The translations under genes were made by a program, and so were the position numbers. 64,000 bases of DNA from NCBI RefSeq assembly GCF_003751305.1, contig NZ_RJKV01000001.1, positions 1,407,586 through 1,471,585 of the forward strand, given 5' to 3'. The DNA comes from Stenotrophomonas rhizophila. Lineage in GTDB: Bacteria > Pseudomonadota > Gammaproteobacteria > Xanthomonadales > Xanthomonadaceae. The notes below the pieces were generated by a model, which was not told the origin of the DNA, did not search any database, and worked only from the letters and a program-made list of their open reading frames with translations. This document shows, one piece after another, positions 1 to 8,296 of this stretch. Within the stretch, counting starts at the first letter, position 1, and every line of letters begins with the position of its first letter.

Positions 1-402
1 ACCGTGTCAGCCGAGGGATTCCTCGGGCCCGATGACAACATCATGGCCTTGGACAAAGCGTTCTGCCTCACCGACGTCACCGTGCGCAACACCACGCTGG
101 CCCAGTTCTTCGGCAGCCCCATCTGGCAAACGCTGGTCAAGAGCATCGACACGCCGCCCACCAAGTGCGCGAGCTGTGACTGGTATCGCACGTGCCGCTC
201 CGGTGACCTGTTCAATCGCTACGCGCCGGGCACGCACTTTGACCAGGCCTCGGTGTTCTGCGAAACCCTGGATTCCATCCACACCGCGATGGCCAGCATC
301 GTATCCCAGCGCGAAGGGGCGTTGGAGACGATGGCCGGGATCCTGGCTACGGCTCCCCGCCATGCAGCCCGCGATTTCCTCAATCCCGTGGCCACCGCCT
401 AA
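1..402 (+). CDS. Radical SAM/SPASM peptide maturase, C-terminal end only (partial)
   Basis: The reading frame is open from the first base, so the N-terminus, including any CxxxCxxC radical SAM motif, lies outside the window. What is visible is a SPASM-type cysteine cluster: Cys codons at 166, 175 and 193 (C-x2-C-x5-C), then one at 259 in a VFCETLD context. In SPASM maturases these cysteines hold auxiliary Fe-S clusters. The call rests on this pattern and on the next genes, a HExxH peptide hydroxylase, an adaptor and a C39 exporter, which are standard RiPP partners. The gene ends 17 bp before the next start, so the two are probably co-transcribed. FxsB-like maturases are one candidate family, but the missing N-terminus prevents assignment. 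Confidence 0.7.
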   Translation, partial: TVSAEGFLGPDDNIMALDKAFCLTDVTVRNTTLAQFFGSPIWQTLVKSIDTPPTKCASCDWYRTCRSGDLFNRYAPGTHFDQASVFCETLDSIHTAMASIVSQREGALETMAGILATAPRHAARDFLNPVATA

Positions 403-419
403 GCGTCCGGAGAGAGTCG

Positions 420-1631
420 ATGGAAGTATTCCGCACCCTGTCAACGCCGCTTGAAGGGAACTATCGCTGGCTTGCCGCTGAACTGGCCACCCTGCATTAC
501 GCGGCCTTCTGTCAGCGCGTGGCCGACCGCGATGGAGGCGGCCACCACCGCGAGCCATTGTCCCAGTTGCTGGAAAAGGTCAGCAGTCGGCCCCCATCGC
601 TGGGCTGCTGGACCCCGGAAGCCAGTATCATCTTTGCAGGCATCAAGCCCCCGGGTGCAGCGCCCGGGCACATCGCCAGCGACGACTGGCTGCGCGCCCA
701 GGCCCTGCTCAGCGGCGTCGCGCTGGGCCTGCTGGATGACGTGGAACTGGCGCTGGACGTCGACCAGCCTCTGCTGCTCTGCGGCCGCGCCCTCAGCGGC
801 AGACTGTCCTTGCAGGCCGATGGTGAGCGCATCGTGGTATGCGAGGCCGATGGTACCCGTACCCACTGGTGCAGGATCGCCGAACGCGATGGCGCACCGG
901 TGTGGAACGACGAGCAGGCGCCAGACAGCTTCGTCATGCGCGATGGCCGCCCCGCCATCCGCCTGGTTGGTGAAGGATGGCACGCAAGCCCATGGATCCA
1001 GGACACTTTCCGCGTGCAGGCGCCCAGCGCGGACATGGCGCCGCAGATAGAGGCGGCGCTGGATCTGCTGCAGGACATCGCGCCGGATCATGCGGCATGG
1101 GTGTGCTGCCTGCTCAAGGAAATCACGCCGCTGCGGCGGCCGGCGGCCAACACCATCGCGAGCAATTCGTCCGCCCTGCGCATGGGCGGCATCGACCTGG
1201 CGGTGCCGGCAAATGCGCTGGAAACCGCCGAAATGCTGGTGCACGAGTGCACGCACCAGTACTACCACATGGCCAGTTGGCTCGGTCCGACTGTGGTGCC
1301 CGGCGCCGGCTCGTACTATTCGCCGCTCAAGCACTGCAACCGTCCGCTGGACCGCATCCTGCTGGGCTATCACGCCTTCGGCAACGCGATGATGGTCTTC
1401 GACCGCATGGCGGCAAGCGGGTTGCAGGAGCAGATACGGATCCGCTGGGAGACCGTTGCCGGCTACCTGCGCGAGCTCTCCGTTCCGCTGCAGGACGGGG
1501 CCGAGCTGAGCGAACTGGGACAGGCGTTGTTCCACCCGCTGCGCGCAAGGCTGGCAGCACTGGAATTCCGCGAGCCGGTCGGAATGAACGCGCCCGCCGA
1601 CACCGGCGTTGCGGTGCTGGAACGCGTATGA
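420..1631 (+). CDS. HExxH-motif peptide beta-hydroxylase-like RiPP enzyme
   Basis: A 403-residue protein with a clear HExxH motif at H275-E-C-T-H279, followed by a conserved-looking GYHAFGN stretch. This matches the stand-alone HEXXH domain found beside radical SAM/SPASM maturases. Members of that group once looked like metallohydrolases, and the family is now annotated as alpha-ketoglutarate/iron-dependent peptide beta-hydroxylases. The likely role is hydroxylating a side chain of a precursor peptide, but the substrate is not visible. ATG 420 follows a GGAGAG ribosome site 5-8 bases upstream. The gene sits between the radical SAM fragment and the export genes in one direction with short gaps, which supports one operon. 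The active-site motif is intact. Confidence 0.72.
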   Translation: MEVFRTLSTPLEGNYRWLAAELATLHYAAFCQRVADRDGGGHHREPLSQLLEKVSSRPPSLGCWTPEASIIFAGIKPPGAAPGHIASDDWLRAQALLSGVALGLLDDVELALDVDQPLLLCGRALSGRLSLQADGERIVVCEADGTRTHWCRIAERDGAPVWNDEQAPDSFVMRDGRPAIRLVGEGWHASPWIQDTFRVQAPSADMAPQIEAALDLLQDIAPDHAAWVCCLLKEITPLRRPAANTIASNSSALRMGGIDLAVPANALETAEMLVHECTHQYYHMASWLGPTVVPGAGSYYSPLKHCNRPLDRILLGYHAFGNAMMVFDRMAASGLQEQIRIRWETVAGYLRELSVPLQDGAELSELGQALFHPLRARLAALEFREPVGMNAPADTGVAVLERV

Positions 1632-1655
1632 GCGCCCCCCTCCGGAGAGCGTTCC

Positions 1656-2135
1656 ATGCGCCCTGACCCGTTGCCGACCCGACCATTTTTCCGGCCCGAG
1701 GCGGAACAGTTCCGGCGCTTCCGGCACCTGGGTTCGATTGCCCTGTTCCGGCCCCTGCCGCTGCGACTGCTGGCGCTTGTACCGCTCGTGGCTATTGCGC
1801 TGGCAGGCGCGGGTGCAGCGACGCTGCAGATTGCGCCGCATGCAGACCTGCAAGCCACGGCGGTGGTCAGCGGCAACGCCTTGCAGCTGCTGCTTGCGCC
1901 CGGCAACGAACGCTACTTCCGTCCCGGAGACCACATCCAGCTGATGCAGGGCACCGCGCTGCAAGGCACGGCGCACATCGAAGACACCGCACCGACGGAA
2001 TGCCCGCCGCGTCTCGACGCCATCTCGAAGGCATCGTGCCTGCGCATCCTCGCGCGTTGGAACCCGCACGGCGCGCAAGCGGCAACGCCACCGACCAGTG
2101 TGCGCGGCGCGCCGCGTCGCTTCCTACTGCCCTGA
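1656..2135 (+). CDS. Very short HlyD-like membrane fusion (adaptor) protein
   Basis: A 159-residue protein whose first 55 residues look like the start of peptide-exporter HlyD proteins: an FFRPEAEQ opening, an RPLPLR stretch, then one hydrophobic segment at about residues 37-55. A short segment with FRPGDHIQL follows and resembles the C-terminal beta-barrel of HlyD. The long alpha-helical hairpin and the lipoyl halves of normal 380-420-residue adaptors are absent. The tail is Arg/Pro/Ala-rich. A GGAG site precedes ATG 1656, and the exporter starts 15 bp after the stop. It probably partners the downstream ABC exporter, but it may be an internal-deletion remnant. No obvious frameshifted remainder was seen in the short flanking gaps. 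Confidence 0.5.
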   Translation: MRPDPLPTRPFFRPEAEQFRRFRHLGSIALFRPLPLRLLALVPLVAIALAGAGAATLQIAPHADLQATAVVSGNALQLLLAPGNERYFRPGDHIQLMQGTALQGTAHIEDTAPTECPPRLDAISKASCLRILARWNPHGAQAATPPTSVRGAPRRFLLP

Positions 2136-2150
2136 TCCAGGCCTATCGTC

Positions 2151-4280
2151 ATGAAGTTGCGCAAGCGCTCCGTTCCGATGATCTACCAGGCCGAAAGCAG
2201 CGAGTGCGCCTTGGCCTGCCTGGCCATGGTCGGCGCACGTCACGGCATGGACATCCCGCTGCTGGAACTACGCGAGCGCTTCCCCATTTCGTTGAAGGGC
2301 TCCACCCTGCGCGATGTGGTGGAGCTTGCCGACAAGATGGAGCTCGACGCACGCTCAGTGCGCTGCGAAATGAGCGACCTGCCACGCCTGCAGCTGCCCG
2401 CCCTGCTGCACTGGGACTTCGAGCACTTCGTCGTGCTGGTGGCGGCGCGCGGCGATATCGCGACCATCCATGACCCAGCGCACGGCGTACTGCGGCTGCG
2501 GCTGGCCGATGTGTCGCACCATTTCACCGGTATCGCGGTGGAGCTGGCGCCACGGCCCGCGTTCAAGGTGCAGCGGGTGGATAAGCACTTCACCCTGGCC
2601 GCTCTGCTGCGGCACAGCCGCGGCGTATTCGGCTACGCTGGCCAGGTCCTGTGGATCACCCTGTTCCTTGAACTGTTCGCCCTGCTCAGCCCGCTGCTGC
2701 TGAAGACCGTCATCGACACCGGTCTTGCCCGCCAGGACATGGGCTTCATCGCTGCGATCACTGCCGGCTTTGCCGGCGTGGCGCTGCTGCACGGCGCCGT
2801 TGCGCTGGCCCGTGACTACGTGCTGCTGCACTTTGGCTCCAGCTTCAACGCGCAGTTCATGGGAATGCTCATCCAGCGGATGATGCGTCTGCCGCTCGGC
2901 TTCTACGCGAAACGATCCATCGGCGACCTGGTGGATCGCTACCAATCCACCAACGCCGTCCGCCAGATCCTCACGGGTGCTCTGCCGCGGGTGCTGTTGG
3001 ACGGCCTGATCGCGCTGGTGGCGCTGGGCATCATCTTTGCCATGTCGCCGGCGCTTGCAGGCATCGCCCTGGGGACGTTCGTCCTGTACTTGGCGGTCCG
3101 CCTTTGCTTGTTCAAGCGCATGCGACAGCTCACCGAAGAAGCCGTGAAGGCTCGCTCGGAAGAGAACTCACATGTCATCGAAACCCTGCGCGGCATGCAG
3201 CCGATCAAGATCTTCGCCAAGGAACACGAGCGGCTCGGCGCATGGAGCAACCATTACAGCAGGCTGGTAAACGCCGACATCCGCGCGGGCCTGATGGCCT
3301 CGTTGCAAGGCGCCAGCAAGGTCACGCTGCTCGGGCTGGACATGGCGGCCAGCGTCTACGTGGGTGCCACCCAGGTCGCGGCGGGCAGCATCAGCCTTGG
3401 CCTGTTGTTCGCGCTATTCGTCTACAAGGCGCACTTTGCCACCAAAGCGATGGCGCTGGCGGAACAAACGATGGAACTGCGGCTGGTCGGCCTGCACATG
3501 GACCGCCTTTCGGAAATCGCCGTTTCACCGATAGAACAGGATCCTGCTGAGAGCCGCGGCGTACCGGAGCGGATGAAGCAGGATTTCACCATCGAACTGG
3601 TTGATATCAGCGCACGCTTCGCGCCACAGGAAAAGCCGGTGCTGCGGAATGTTTCGCTGAAGGTCCAGCAGGGCGACTTCATCGCACTGACGGGACCGTC
3701 CGGCAGCGGAAAGACCACCCTGTTCAAGGCGCTGCTGGGCCTGCTGGAGTTGGAATCCGGGCAGATTCGCATCAATGGCGAGGATATCCAGGGTTATGAC
3801 CTGCAGCAGTACCGTCGCCTGTTCGGTGTGGTGATGCAGGAAGACATGCTGCTGTCCGGCAGCATCCTGGATAACATCGCCTTCTTCGCCTCCAGTCCTG
3901 ATGAAACACGCGCGCGCCACTGTGCGGACGCTGCGCTGATCCTGGATGACATCGAAGCGATGCCGATGAAGTTCAATAGTCGCATCGGCGATCTCGGCTC
4001 CACCCTTTCCGGCGGACAGAAACAGCGGATCCTGCTGGCGCGTGCGCTGTACCACGAGCCACGTATCCTGCTCCTGGACGAGGGCACCGCCAACCTGGAC
4101 GAAGCGCTGGAGCGCCGGTTGCTGGACAACCTGGCCGGCCTCGGCATCACCTGCGTATCCATTGCCCACCGGCCAGAGACCATTCGCCGTGCCAACCGCG
4201 TCTATCACGTGGAAGCCGGCACCGTACGCCTGCGCCCCCAGTCTGCAGCGCCGTCCCCTCTTACCTGCGCCATCCCTTAG
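2151..4280 (+). CDS. C39-peptidase-containing ABC transporter (PCAT) for peptide maturation and export
   Basis: A 709-residue single-chain exporter. The N-terminal C39 peptidase (about 1-130) has Q13, catalytic C19 in an SSEC context, H92 in DFEHFVVL and D108 in IHDPAHG, so its triad is intact. A six-helix ABC membrane domain follows (about 150-430). The ATPase has Walker A GPSGSGKTT near 513, the LSGGQKQR signature near 619 and Walker B LLLDEGTANLDE near 640. In this family the peptidase removes a leader after a GG-type site and the transporter moves the core across the inner membrane. It lies directly downstream of the modification enzymes, which makes it the exporter of the RiPP product. 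Confidence 0.9.
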   Translation: MKLRKRSVPMIYQAESSECALACLAMVGARHGMDIPLLELRERFPISLKGSTLRDVVELADKMELDARSVRCEMSDLPRLQLPALLHWDFEHFVVLVAARGDIATIHDPAHGVLRLRLADVSHHFTGIAVELAPRPAFKVQRVDKHFTLAALLRHSRGVFGYAGQVLWITLFLELFALLSPLLLKTVIDTGLARQDMGFIAAITAGFAGVALLHGAVALARDYVLLHFGSSFNAQFMGMLIQRMMRLPLGFYAKRSIGDLVDRYQSTNAVRQILTGALPRVLLDGLIALVALGIIFAMSPALAGIALGTFVLYLAVRLCLFKRMRQLTEEAVKARSEENSHVIETLRGMQPIKIFAKEHERLGAWSNHYSRLVNADIRAGLMASLQGASKVTLLGLDMAASVYVGATQVAAGSISLGLLFALFVYKAHFATKAMALAEQTMELRLVGLHMDRLSEIAVSPIEQDPAESRGVPERMKQDFTIELVDISARFAPQEKPVLRNVSLKVQQGDFIALTGPSGSGKTTLFKALLGLLELESGQIRINGEDIQGYDLQQYRRLFGVVMQEDMLLSGSILDNIAFFASSPDETRARHCADAALILDDIEAMPMKFNSRIGDLGSTLSGGQKQRILLARALYHEPRILLLDEGTANLDEALERRLLDNLAGLGITCVSIAHRPETIRRANRVYHVEAGTVRLRPQSAAPSPLTCAIP

Positions 4281-4295
4281 ACAAGGAGCTGTTCC

Positions 4296-4916
4296 ATGGG
4301 TCTACGCCGCATCCCACCCCGCGCGCACAACCGGTCCGATCAGGTCGAGCTGTTCATGCGCCTGTGGGACCTGCCACTGGACGATGCACAGATGCAGCAC
4401 ATCGGCCAGCGCGCACCGATTTCACAAAAGCGCTCTGTTTTCGGCAACATGAACAATGATGGCGCACCTTACCCAGCCAGCAGCTGCCTGGCATCACGGT
4501 TCCATCCGGACTTCCTTGCCGTGGTGGAACCGGGCGTGCGCGATTTCCTGGTAGCGATCGCAGTGGACCACAACCTGGTGACCTACACCAGCTGCGAAGG
4601 GCACGACTACCGCCCGGATGGCCGGCTGCCGGACGAAAGGCATGTGGGCGTTATTCCACGCAATCGCGAAGAGGGCGAGCGCGCCATTGCGGTGTTCGAG
4701 GAAGTAGGACGGTCCATCAACGCGGCGCCAGCTTCCCCGGCAGTGGAGGTGGCCCTGATGCTGAACCGCGTGCATGACGGCGAGGCGGTCTACCCGACCA
4801 TCGACCTGTATCTGAGCAAGCAACCCAACGCAGGCTGGGACGACTACTTCGCCGATATCGAGCTGATGACGGCCCAGCTGGTGCAGGCACTGGAACGGCA
4901 TCCACCCATCGCCTGA
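4296..4916 (+). CDS. Uncharacterised 206-aa protein of the RiPP locus
   Basis: I do not recognise this family. The start is well supported: AAGGAG lies 7 bases before ATG 4296, only 15 bp after the exporter stop, so it is probably the last gene of the operon. The protein is soluble, with no signal peptide or membrane segment. Notable stretches are RSVFGNMNNDG near residue 50, a TYTSCEGHDYRPDG motif near 92-105 and a hydrophilic helical C-terminus. The Cys-Glu-Gly-His cluster could be a metal or catalytic site, but this is inference. It could act as an immunity factor, an accessory modification enzyme or a regulator. It is too long and too conserved-looking to be a typical precursor peptide. 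Confidence 0.6.
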   Translation: MGLRRIPPRAHNRSDQVELFMRLWDLPLDDAQMQHIGQRAPISQKRSVFGNMNNDGAPYPASSCLASRFHPDFLAVVEPGVRDFLVAIAVDHNLVTYTSCEGHDYRPDGRLPDERHVGVIPRNREEGERAIAVFEEVGRSINAAPASPAVEVALMLNRVHDGEAVYPTIDLYLSKQPNAGWDDYFADIELMTAQLVQALERHPPIA

Positions 4917-4934
4917 CCCCTGCATCGGCAGGGG
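4917..4934 (+). terminator. Hairpin just after the RiPP operon, possible terminator
   Basis: CCCCTGC and GCAGGGG form a perfect 7-bp stem with an ATCG loop, starting one base after the TGA of the 206-aa gene. No T-run follows, so it is at best an atypical intrinsic terminator or a 3'-end stabiliser. Its position at the end of the plus-strand operon, facing the convergent aldehyde dehydrogenase gene, supports a 3'-end role. Confidence 0.4.
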
Positions 4935-5101
4935 CAGGCTCGTCCCTCAGCAGCACGGCTGCCTGCTGTGGCGATTGGCCAATCTACTGCGCGTGCTCCA
5001 TCGATTCATTCACCGGCGTCTGCACGGCGACGGCGGTGTTCATGCTGGCATGCTCTCGCCGCCGGACAGCCTTGCCAGGTGGCCAAGCATCGGTGCTCAG
5101 A

Positions 5102-6493
5102 TCAACCCGACGTTTCCGCCGCAATCTTGATCGACTTGACGTTCACAAACTCCTTCAGACCTTCCGGGCCGTGCTCACGCCCATAACCAGACGCCTTCAC
5201 CCCACCAAACGGAAGCGCTGGCGATGCCACGTCGAAGGTGTTGATGAAGATCATGCCGGTGTCGAAGTACTTGCTGGCCAGCTCCCGGGCGCGCTGCACG
5301 TCGCGGCTGAAGATGCCGCCGCCCAGGCCGTAGCGGCTGTCGTTGGCGATGCGCATGGCATCCTCATCGTCCTCGGCGCGGATGATGGCCGCTGCAGGAC
5401 CGAACAGCTCATCTTCGTAGGCCACCTGCCCTGGAGCAACATCTGCCAGCACGGTGGCCGGGTAGAACCAGCCGGTGCGGTCCGGCACTTCGCCGCCCAC
5501 CAGAAGACGGGCCCCTTGCGAGACGCTCTTGGTCACCTGTTCGTGCAGCTTGTCGCGCTGCGCCTTGGAGACCATGGGGCCGAGCTGGGTGTCGTCGGCA
5601 TTCGGGTCGCCCATCCGGATCGCTTCGAACGCCTTTGCATAGCCGCTGACGAAGGCGTCATAGTTCTTCTTTGTCACGATGAAGCGCTTGGCGTTGACGC
5701 AGGTCTGCCCGTTGTTGAACAGGCGGCCCTTGACGCAGGTCGCCACGGCGAGGTCCAGGTCGGCGTCGTCCAGCACCAGATAGGCGTCGTTGGAGCCCAG
5801 CTCAAGCACGGTCTTCTTGAGGGCCGCGCCGGCCTTGGCTGCCACGGTACGCCCTGCCGCCTCACTGCCGGTCAGTGTCACCGCGCGCACCAGATCATTT
5901 TCCACGATGTCATTGGATTGGTCGTGGCTGATCAACAGCACCCCGAACAGCCCCTTGGGCAGCCCGGCACTCTCGTAGATGTCACGCAGCAGCAGCCCGC
6001 TGCCGGTGCAGCTCTCGGCATGCTTGAGCAGTACGCCATTGCCTGCCATCAGGCTGGCGATGGAATAGCGGATCGCCTGGTAGGCCGGGAAGTTCCACGG
6101 CTGAATGCCGTAAACCACGCCGATGGGCGCGTGGGTCACGATGCCTGTGGCACCTTCCACATCGCGCTCCTCATTGGCCAGCACGACCGGCCCCTGCTTG
6201 GCGGTGTAGTCACAGATACCGGCACACAGCTCGATCTCGGTGCGGCTGTCTTCAATGAGCTTGCCGACCTCGTCGGTCATCAGCTGTGCAAATTCTTCCT
6301 TGCGCTCGCGAAGTGCTTTCGCGATGCCAGCGATCACGGTTGCGCGCTCATCCAGGCTGCGCAGACGCCATTGCAGAAACGCTTCATGGCTTGCCTTCAC
6401 AACGGCGGCGGCTTCGGCGTCAGACATGTAGGAATAGGTGGCGACCACTTCCTCGGTCAGCGGATTGATCGTGGTGAGTTGCTTGTTGGGCAT
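5102..6493 (-). CDS. NAD(P)-dependent aldehyde dehydrogenase, succinate-semialdehyde (Sad/YneI) type
   Basis: A 463-residue cytoplasmic aldehyde dehydrogenase, counted from the ATG at 6493 (MPNKQLTTINPLTEE). The longer open frame upstream has no family features. Catalytic Glu231 lies in LELGSND and nucleophile Cys265 in NNGQTCVNAKRF. The GSND sequence after the Glu and the overall pattern resemble E. coli Sad/YneI, which oxidises succinate semialdehyde, more than betaine-aldehyde enzymes. The C-terminal FGGVKASGYGRE motif is present. It is transcribed towards the RiPP operon and is probably a single gene. Exact substrate specificity cannot be read from the sequence. Confidence 0.85.
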   Translation of the reverse strand: MPNKQLTTINPLTEEVVATYSYMSDAEAAAVVKASHEAFLQWRLRSLDERATVIAGIAKALRERKEEFAQLMTDEVGKLIEDSRTEIELCAGICDYTAKQGPVVLANEERDVEGATGIVTHAPIGVVYGIQPWNFPAYQAIRYSIASLMAGNGVLLKHAESCTGSGLLLRDIYESAGLPKGLFGVLLISHDQSNDIVENDLVRAVTLTGSEAAGRTVAAKAGAALKKTVLELGSNDAYLVLDDADLDLAVATCVKGRLFNNGQTCVNAKRFIVTKKNYDAFVSGYAKAFEAIRMGDPNADDTQLGPMVSKAQRDKLHEQVTKSVSQGARLLVGGEVPDRTGWFYPATVLADVAPGQVAYEDELFGPAAAIIRAEDDEDAMRIANDSRYGLGGGIFSRDVQRARELASKYFDTGMIFINTFDVASPALPFGGVKASGYGREHGPEGLKEFVNVKSIKIAAETSG

Positions 6494-6645
6494 GGAAAGA
6501 GACTCTTCGGTTCGAAAGCAGGTCCGTAGAGGGTCGCCGTCGTGCAGTTCCTCTGCCGTGAATTCTTCGGCGGTGCGCATCACTGGAGGTTCACTGGACC
6601 CCATTGCTACAGTGCGCCTTCGGCTTGCCCTGACGAACTCCCTAC

Positions 6646-8238
6646 ATGCGCTCCTGGTTGCGAACGGTCTCCATCACCCTGGCTGCCTCCTTGGCTACCG
6701 CCGCTGTGGCCAGCCTGATGCAGACCCAGATCAATCTGCATGCGCTTACCCAGTTGGGCCTTGAGGTCAGCTGGCAGGCCCGGGCTGCCGTTACCGTGGA
6801 GGATCTGGCCCGGTTCGGTCCTGTGATGGTTGGTTTTTCGCTGGCCGGCGGCGTCCTCGCGCTAGGTCTGCAGGCGGGCCTGCGGCGGTTGGGGTTGAGC
6901 GCCCTGCCCTGCGCGCTGCTCGCCAGTGTGGTTGGGTTGGCCATCGTGCTGGCGCTGCTGCGCAGCGTGATCCCGATGCCGGCGATCGCTGCGATCCGGG
7001 AGATGGCAGGCTTGGCCGTGCTCAGCTTGTGTGGGCTGGTGGGAGGATTTGTGAGCCACACGCTGACGGCGCGTGCCGTGCGCGGGCCACGTCTGCACCG
7101 TGGCCTTGCTTACCTGCTGTCTGCCTGCCTGGTGTTGCTGCCGCTTGCGTCGTTCCTGTTGATGCATCCGAAGCCGGAACGGTCACGGCCGCCTGCGGCG
7201 TCGGGATACCAAGCGACCATCGTCGCCGACGGCCTCGAATGGCCCTGGTCGTTGGCGGAACTGCCGGACGGAAGACTGCTCGTCACCGAAATGGCTGGCC
7301 AGCTTAAGGTGATTGACCGGGCCGGCGAACGTGTGGACGTCAACCTTTCCAAATTGCCCGAGGGGTATCAGCGGGAGCGCGTGATCGGTCTGATGGACAT
7401 CGCTCTCTCCCCCGATTACGAGAACGACCACCGTATCTATCTGACGCATGGCTACCGCGATCCGCGCGGCGTGGGCGTCCGTTTGATACGTAGTGCGCTC
7501 AACTTCGCCGGCGGTGAGTGGTCGATAGATCAGGTGGAGGTTCTATTCGAATCCACGCCAAAACCTAGCGACGGCAACAACGGCGGGCGTCTGGCCTTTC
7601 TCGACTCGCACACCCTGCTGATGACGGTGGGCGATGGGAGTGCACGGCGGGAGGAAGCCCAGAACCAAAGCAACTCACTGGGCAAAGTGATGCGCATTTC
7701 GCTCGCCCCGGGTGCCGGCGTCGCGGCCGTTTACACCTCAGGGCACCGCAATCCGCAAGGGATCGTGCGTGACCCCGTCACCGGCGCCATCTATGTCAGC
7801 GAACACGGGCCGCGCGGCGGCGATGAGCTCAACCGGCTTCGACCGGGTGGCAATTACGGCTGGCCTTTGGTCAGTCATGGTATTGACTACCCGTTTGCCC
7901 GGGTGAGCCCGTTTACGCATCACCAGGAGTTCGACGACCCGGAGGTGATCTGGTCGCCGTCGATCGCACCCTCTGGCTTGGCCGTCTATCAGGGCGCCCT
8001 TTTCAAGGGGTGGCAGGGCGACTTCCTGGTGCCTGCGTTGCGTGAGCGGAGTGTCCGCCGCCTTGCTCGCGACGGTGACCGTGTAGTGCACCAAGAGCTG
8101 TTGCTCGGTGAACTCGGTGAACGTATTCGTGACGTCAAGGTCGCTGGAGATGGTTCCATCTACGCGCTCACCGACGGGGTGGACGGGAAGCTGCTGCGGA
8201 TGGTGCCAAGGGACCCCTTGAGCACGCCGCTCAAGTGA
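6646..8238 (+). CDS. Membrane-anchored PQQ-dependent sugar dehydrogenase-like protein
   Basis: A 530-residue protein. Residues 1-175 hold about four hydrophobic segments (near 5-25, 55-80, 85-110 and 125-170). Residues from about 185 form a six-bladed soluble glucose/sorbosone dehydrogenase domain, with motifs such as LEWPWSLAELPDGRLLVTE, TVGDGS, GHRNPQG, YVSEHGPRGGDE and GGNYGWP. The family (YliI/Asd-like) oxidises aldose sugars with PQQ in the periplasm. Most members have only a signal peptide, so the multi-helix N-terminal module is unusual and would anchor the catalytic domain to the inner membrane. It is divergent from the aldehyde dehydrogenase gene and is probably transcribed alone. 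No strong ribosome site precedes ATG 6646. Confidence 0.82.
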   Translation: MRSWLRTVSITLAASLATAAVASLMQTQINLHALTQLGLEVSWQARAAVTVEDLARFGPVMVGFSLAGGVLALGLQAGLRRLGLSALPCALLASVVGLAIVLALLRSVIPMPAIAAIREMAGLAVLSLCGLVGGFVSHTLTARAVRGPRLHRGLAYLLSACLVLLPLASFLLMHPKPERSRPPAASGYQATIVADGLEWPWSLAELPDGRLLVTEMAGQLKVIDRAGERVDVNLSKLPEGYQRERVIGLMDIALSPDYENDHRIYLTHGYRDPRGVGVRLIRSALNFAGGEWSIDQVEVLFESTPKPSDGNNGGRLAFLDSHTLLMTVGDGSARREEAQNQSNSLGKVMRISLAPGAGVAAVYTSGHRNPQGIVRDPVTGAIYVSEHGPRGGDELNRLRPGGNYGWPLVSHGIDYPFARVSPFTHHQEFDDPEVIWSPSIAPSGLAVYQGALFKGWQGDFLVPALRERSVRRLARDGDRVVHQELLLGELGERIRDVKVAGDGSIYALTDGVDGKLLRMVPRDPLSTPLK

Positions 8239-8296
8239 CGCCGGCCGCGACGCTTGCGGTGTCGCGAGCGCTGGAACTATCGGGAGCGCATGCCCA

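Noticed and set aside
441..2078. Minus-strand open frame of 545 codons opposite the HExxH gene
   Set aside because: The composition is Arg/Gln-rich and unlike any family. The plus strand has HExxH and adaptor features plus ribosome sites.
4935..5101. Possible RiPP precursor peptide after the RiPP operon
   Set aside because: No short frame here has a GG-type leader or a core-like repeat. The one visible frame is Arg/Ala/Cys-rich and runs into the aldehyde dehydrogenase gene antisense.
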